Below are positions 5,497 through 7,752 of a DNA stretch of 7,752 nt, one piece after another. Each line of letters opens with the position of its first letter. Position 1 is the first letter of the stretch. The position numbers and the translations under genes were made by a program. Source of the stretch: Planctomycetota bacterium (lineage in GTDB: Bacteria; Planctomycetota; Brocadiia; Brocadiales; Bathyanammoxibiaceae); the NCBI GenBank assembly GCA_030598065.1, contig JAUVQR010000058.1, forward strand, positions 1 through 7,752. The letters run 5' to 3'. The notes beneath the pieces were generated by a model, which saw only the letters and a list, made by a program, of their open reading frames with translations, made no database searches and was not told the DNA's origin.

Positions 5497-6261
5497 ATGA
5501 ACTTAGATAGTGAAGTGGCCGTTATCCTGGCCGCCGGGAAGGGCACAAGGATGAGGTCCCCGCTCCCTAAGGTGCTTGCCGGGTTGTGCGGCGTACCGAT
5601 GGTGGAGTGGGTGGTGAACGCTGTGAGAAAGGCGGGCATTCACAGGGTGGTGGTGGTGGTCGGTCATAAGAAAGACGAGGTGGTTGGGGTACTGGAAGGG
5701 TTGGGAGTAGATTGGGTGGAACAATCTCAACAGTTGGGCACCGGAAATGCGTTGAAGGTCGCGTGTGCATCCTTGGAAGGCCATTCTGAGTCGGGGGGCA
5801 TCCCTGAAGACGTGATGGTGCTTCCCGGAGACAGCCCGCTCATAAGGCCGGAGACGCTCAACGCCCTGAGGGAGAGCCACCGCAGGACAGGTTCTGACGC
5901 CACGCTTGTAACTGCATGTCTGGACGACCCGAAGGGTTACGGTCATATAGTTAGAGACGAGCGGGGAGGTGTTGTGGGGATTGTGGAAGAACTGGACGCC
6001 ACCGAAGAAGAGCGGAAGATAAAGGAGATTAACTCGGGTATCTATTGTTTCAGGTCATCCCCGCTGCGGGAGGCCCTTGAGAGACTCACACCCGACAATA
6101 AAAAAGGAGAGTATTACCTGACCCAGGTGGTGGCGATTCTCAGCGGCCAGGGCAAGCGGGTCAGCGCCTTTGCTGTTTCAGACCCCGATGAGGTACTGGG
6201 GGTGAATTCTCAGGAGGACCTGGAGAAGGTATCAAAGATAGCCGCGGAGGGTGGTGCGTAG
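5497..6261 (+). CDS. glmU: UDP-N-acetylglucosamine pyrophosphorylase, GlmU N-terminal domain only
   Basis: Nucleotidyltransferase that should make UDP-GlcNAc from GlcNAc-1-phosphate and UTP for peptidoglycan and other envelope glycans; cytoplasmic. Its 254 residues contain VILAAGKGTRM (9-19) and the uridyl-binding K25, QQLGTGNAL, LPGDSPLI with D112 (the D105 Mg ligand of E. coli), GYGHIVRD, IVEELDATEEERKIKEINSG, NKKGEYYLT and GVNSQEDL with N237 (the N227 Mg ligand). Full GlmU is about 456 residues; the C-terminal left-handed beta-helix acetyltransferase is entirely absent, and nothing like it follows the TAG at 6259. The final residues read cleanly to the stop, so this looks like a natural single-domain form. 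A different enzyme must then supply GlcNAc-1-phosphate. ATG 5497 was preferred because it puts the motifs at the same numbers as E. coli GlmU. GGGAG lies unusually close to it, and TTG 5488 and GTG 5515 are alternatives. It is followed by prs and rplY, as in the Bacillus gcaD-prs-ctc order. Confidence 0.92.
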   Translation: MNLDSEVAVILAAGKGTRMRSPLPKVLAGLCGVPMVEWVVNAVRKAGIHRVVVVVGHKKDEVVGVLEGLGVDWVEQSQQLGTGNALKVACASLEGHSESGGIPEDVMVLPGDSPLIRPETLNALRESHRRTGSDATLVTACLDDPKGYGHIVRDERGGVVGIVEELDATEEERKIKEINSGIYCFRSSPLREALERLTPDNKKGEYYLTQVVAILSGQGKRVSAFAVSDPDEVLGVNSQEDLEKVSKIAAEGGA

Positions 6262-6355
6262 GGTGTAAATGCGTTCGTACCGGTGTTTCAACATAATGAC
6301 ATGGGTTTTCGATGGCAATGACGGTTTTACCAAAAAAATGAGGTAAACATTCAGA
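6262..6355 (+). other. glmU-prs spacer with a short open frame and weak hairpin
   Basis: This 94-base gap separates two otherwise close genes. It contains a 25-codon open frame (ATG 6269 to TAA 6346) with AGGGTG only 3 bases ahead; no homology is recognisable and its coding status is doubtful. An imperfect inverted repeat, GTTTTACC (6324-6331) and GGTAAAC (6342-6348), surrounds an A-rich loop just before prs, with no T-run after it. It therefore does not look like an intrinsic terminator. GAGGT at 6340-6344 is the likely, rather distant, ribosome binding site of prs and lies partly inside the hairpin. Confidence 0.3.
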
Positions 6356-7324
6356 ATGGACCAAAAGACACGAATTGAAGGTCTGAGCAAACTTAAGGTC
6401 TTTACCGGCAATTCTAATCCGGACGTGGCCCATAAGATATGTGAGTATCTGAAAATCTCTTTAGGTGACGCGTATGTAGGGCGTTTTCCTGACGGCGAGA
6501 TAGACCTGAAGATCAATGAGGACATAAGGGGTTCCGACATCTTCGTGGTGCAGTCTATATGCCCTCCGGTCAACGATAACCTGGTAGAGTTGTTGATGTT
6601 TATTGATTGTATTAAGAGGGCCTCGGCCGCCCGGATTACGGCGGTGATACCCTACTACGGCTATGCGAGGAAGGACAGAAAGGACGAGGGCCGGGTGCCG
6701 ATAACGGCCAAGCTGGTGGCGAACCTCATCTGTGAGGCCGGGGTGGACAGGGTGGTGGCCATGGACCTACATGCGGCTCAGATACAGGGTTTTTTCGACA
6801 TTCCTGTGGACCATATCTTTGCGTTCCCGGTGCTGTGCGAGCACTATAAGTCGCTGAACCTGTCCGATGCAATAGTAGTCTCACCCGACGTGGGCGGCAT
6901 AAAGATTGCCAGGGCATACTCAAGTAAACTCAACATAAAGATGGCCGTGGTAGACAAACGAAGGGTGGGTCCCGAGGAGACCGAGGTGGGCTTTGTTATA
7001 GGCGAAGTGAAGGATAAGAACGTCATTATGATTGATGACATAATAGCGACCGGTGGTTCTATAGCGCAGGCCGCAAGGGTGCTTAAGGAGAAAGGCGCCA
7101 AAGACATATACGTAGGTACGACCCACGCAATACTCTGCGGCAAAGCGGCCGAGAAGCTCGCCAGTGCGCCTATCAAGGAGGTGGCTGTTACAGACACCAT
7201 TCCACTTGACGGAAGGGAGAAGCCGTTAGGTGAAAAAATCAGCGTCCTTACGATTTCTGAACTTTTGGGCGAGGCGATAAGGAGAATACATACGAATGAG
7301 TCTGTTAGCGCAATGTTTGTCTAG
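6356..7324 (+). CDS. prs: Ribose-phosphate pyrophosphokinase (PRPP synthetase)
   Basis: Transfers pyrophosphate from ATP to ribose 5-phosphate, giving PRPP for purine, pyrimidine, histidine, tryptophan and NAD synthesis; cytoplasmic, usually hexameric. Its 322 residues are standard for the class I enzyme. Visible are VFTGNSNPDVAHKICEYL near the N-terminus, FPDGEIDLKINEDIRGSDIF, the loop PYYGYARKDRKDEGR (from P99), MDLHAAQIQGFFDIP (H139), the catalytic flexible-loop KRR (K201-R203) and the PRPP-binding loop VIMIDDIIATGGSI (223-236). The loop reads ATGG where many family members have DTAG or DTGG, a modest variation. The ATG at 6356 gives the usual N-terminal length; GAGGT lies 11 bases upstream. 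The neighbours glmU and rplY are its common partners in Firmicutes, and the shared transcript links sugar-nucleotide and nucleotide supply to translation. Confidence 0.97.
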   Translation: MDQKTRIEGLSKLKVFTGNSNPDVAHKICEYLKISLGDAYVGRFPDGEIDLKINEDIRGSDIFVVQSICPPVNDNLVELLMFIDCIKRASAARITAVIPYYGYARKDRKDEGRVPITAKLVANLICEAGVDRVVAMDLHAAQIQGFFDIPVDHIFAFPVLCEHYKSLNLSDAIVVSPDVGGIKIARAYSSKLNIKMAVVDKRRVGPEETEVGFVIGEVKDKNVIMIDDIIATGGSIAQAARVLKEKGAKDIYVGTTHAILCGKAAEKLASAPIKEVAVTDTIPLDGREKPLGEKISVLTISELLGEAIRRIHTNESVSAMFV

Positions 7325-7350
7325 TTTTTTGAAAGTGGAAGGAGAAGTAA

Positions 7351-7752
7351 ATGTCTAATACTGTTCTGCAGGCAGAGAAGAGGTCTCGCCTGGGAACCCG
7401 CGCGGCTCGCAGGTTGAGAAGGGACGGCAAGTTGCCGGCCGTTATCTACGGGCATAAAGAAGAAGCGATGGCCGTTTCCATTCCGGAGGAGGACTTCACG
7501 GAGGCCTTTTTCGCAGGCGCGAAGATGTTCAGCATCAAGTGCGACAACGACGAGCAGACCGCTCTCTTAAAGGATGCGCAGTACGACGTCTTTGGCGACA
7601 ACATACTTCATGCCGATTTCATCTGGGTGGCCATGGATGAGGAAGTTACATTGAAAATCGCCCTGGAACTGCGCGGCACTCCGGTTGGAACGACCAAGGG
7701 CGGCATGTTCGAACAACTGGTGAGGCACGTGGAGGTCACGTGCTTGCCTGCC
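7351..7752 (+). CDS. rplY: 50S ribosomal protein L25/TL5/CTC, 3' end beyond the window
   Basis: Binds 5S rRNA in the large ribosomal subunit; the longer CTC form is also tied to general stress in Bacillus. The first 134 codons are present and open to the window edge. The N-terminal L25 domain carries the hallmark GTRAARRLRRDGKLPAVIYG (residues 16-35), and near residue 88 HADFIWVAMDEEV matches the end of that domain. From about residue 97 the text (IALELRGTPVGTTKGGMFEQ, then RHVEVTCLPA) is that of the TL5/CTC C-terminal beta domain, so this is the two-domain form, expected to be roughly 190-220 residues in total. ATG 7351 has a clear AAGGAGA site 5 bases upstream. It starts 26 bases after the prs stop, so the two are almost certainly cotranscribed. 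Pth often follows in other genomes, but this cannot be seen here. Confidence 0.95.
   Translation, partial: MSNTVLQAEKRSRLGTRAARRLRRDGKLPAVIYGHKEEAMAVSIPEEDFTEAFFAGAKMFSIKCDNDEQTALLKDAQYDVFGDNILHADFIWVAMDEEVTLKIALELRGTPVGTTKGGMFEQLVRHVEVTCLPA

Overview
The window holds two divergently transcribed gene blocks of bacterial type, separated by a 265-base control region (about 3485-3749). Base composition looks moderate in G+C, genes are closely packed, and GTG, TTG and probably CTG starts are used. The phylum cannot be fixed from this sequence. An environmental, possibly anaerobic lineage (for example Planctomycetota or a deltaproteobacterial-like group) is only a guess, based on the AMMECR1/Memo proteins, the archaeal-like dihydroxy-acid dehydratase and the single-domain GlmU.

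Left block (- strand, read from 3484 down to 154): a DUF523/TudS-like cysteine protein, then a DedA/YqaA-type membrane protein that appears to start at a CTG codon, then a 550-residue exported fusion of a Memo domain and an AMMECR1 domain, then a second, free-standing AMMECR1 protein without a signal peptide. Gaps are about 46, 3 and 27 bases, so this looks like one operon. No radical SAM partner of the AmmeMemoRadiSam set lies within the window. Beyond it, bases 1-110 (- strand) encode what looks like a broken piece of a GGDEF (diguanylate cyclase) domain.

Right block (+ strand, 3750 to the window end): ilvD (dihydroxy-acid dehydratase, valine/isoleucine synthesis), a tRNA-Gln(TTG) gene beginning 3 bases after the ilvD stop, a GlmU-type UDP-GlcNAc pyrophosphorylase lacking the acetyltransferase half, prs (PRPP synthetase) and the 5' part of rplY (ribosomal protein L25/CTC, cut by the window edge). 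The glmU-prs-rplY order matches the Bacillus gcaD-prs-ctc order. The nearby tRNA-Gln recalls the ispE-tRNA-Gln-prs-rplY order of Pseudomonas. This is a housekeeping block for nucleotide precursors, cell-wall sugar nucleotide and translation.

The part most worth attention is the left operon: an exported Memo-AMMECR1 fusion encoded next to a second AMMECR1 protein and a membrane protein, with every expected Memo metal-ligand position filled. The control region also carries two copies of a TTGAC-N2-GTCAR inverted repeat, one per promoter side.
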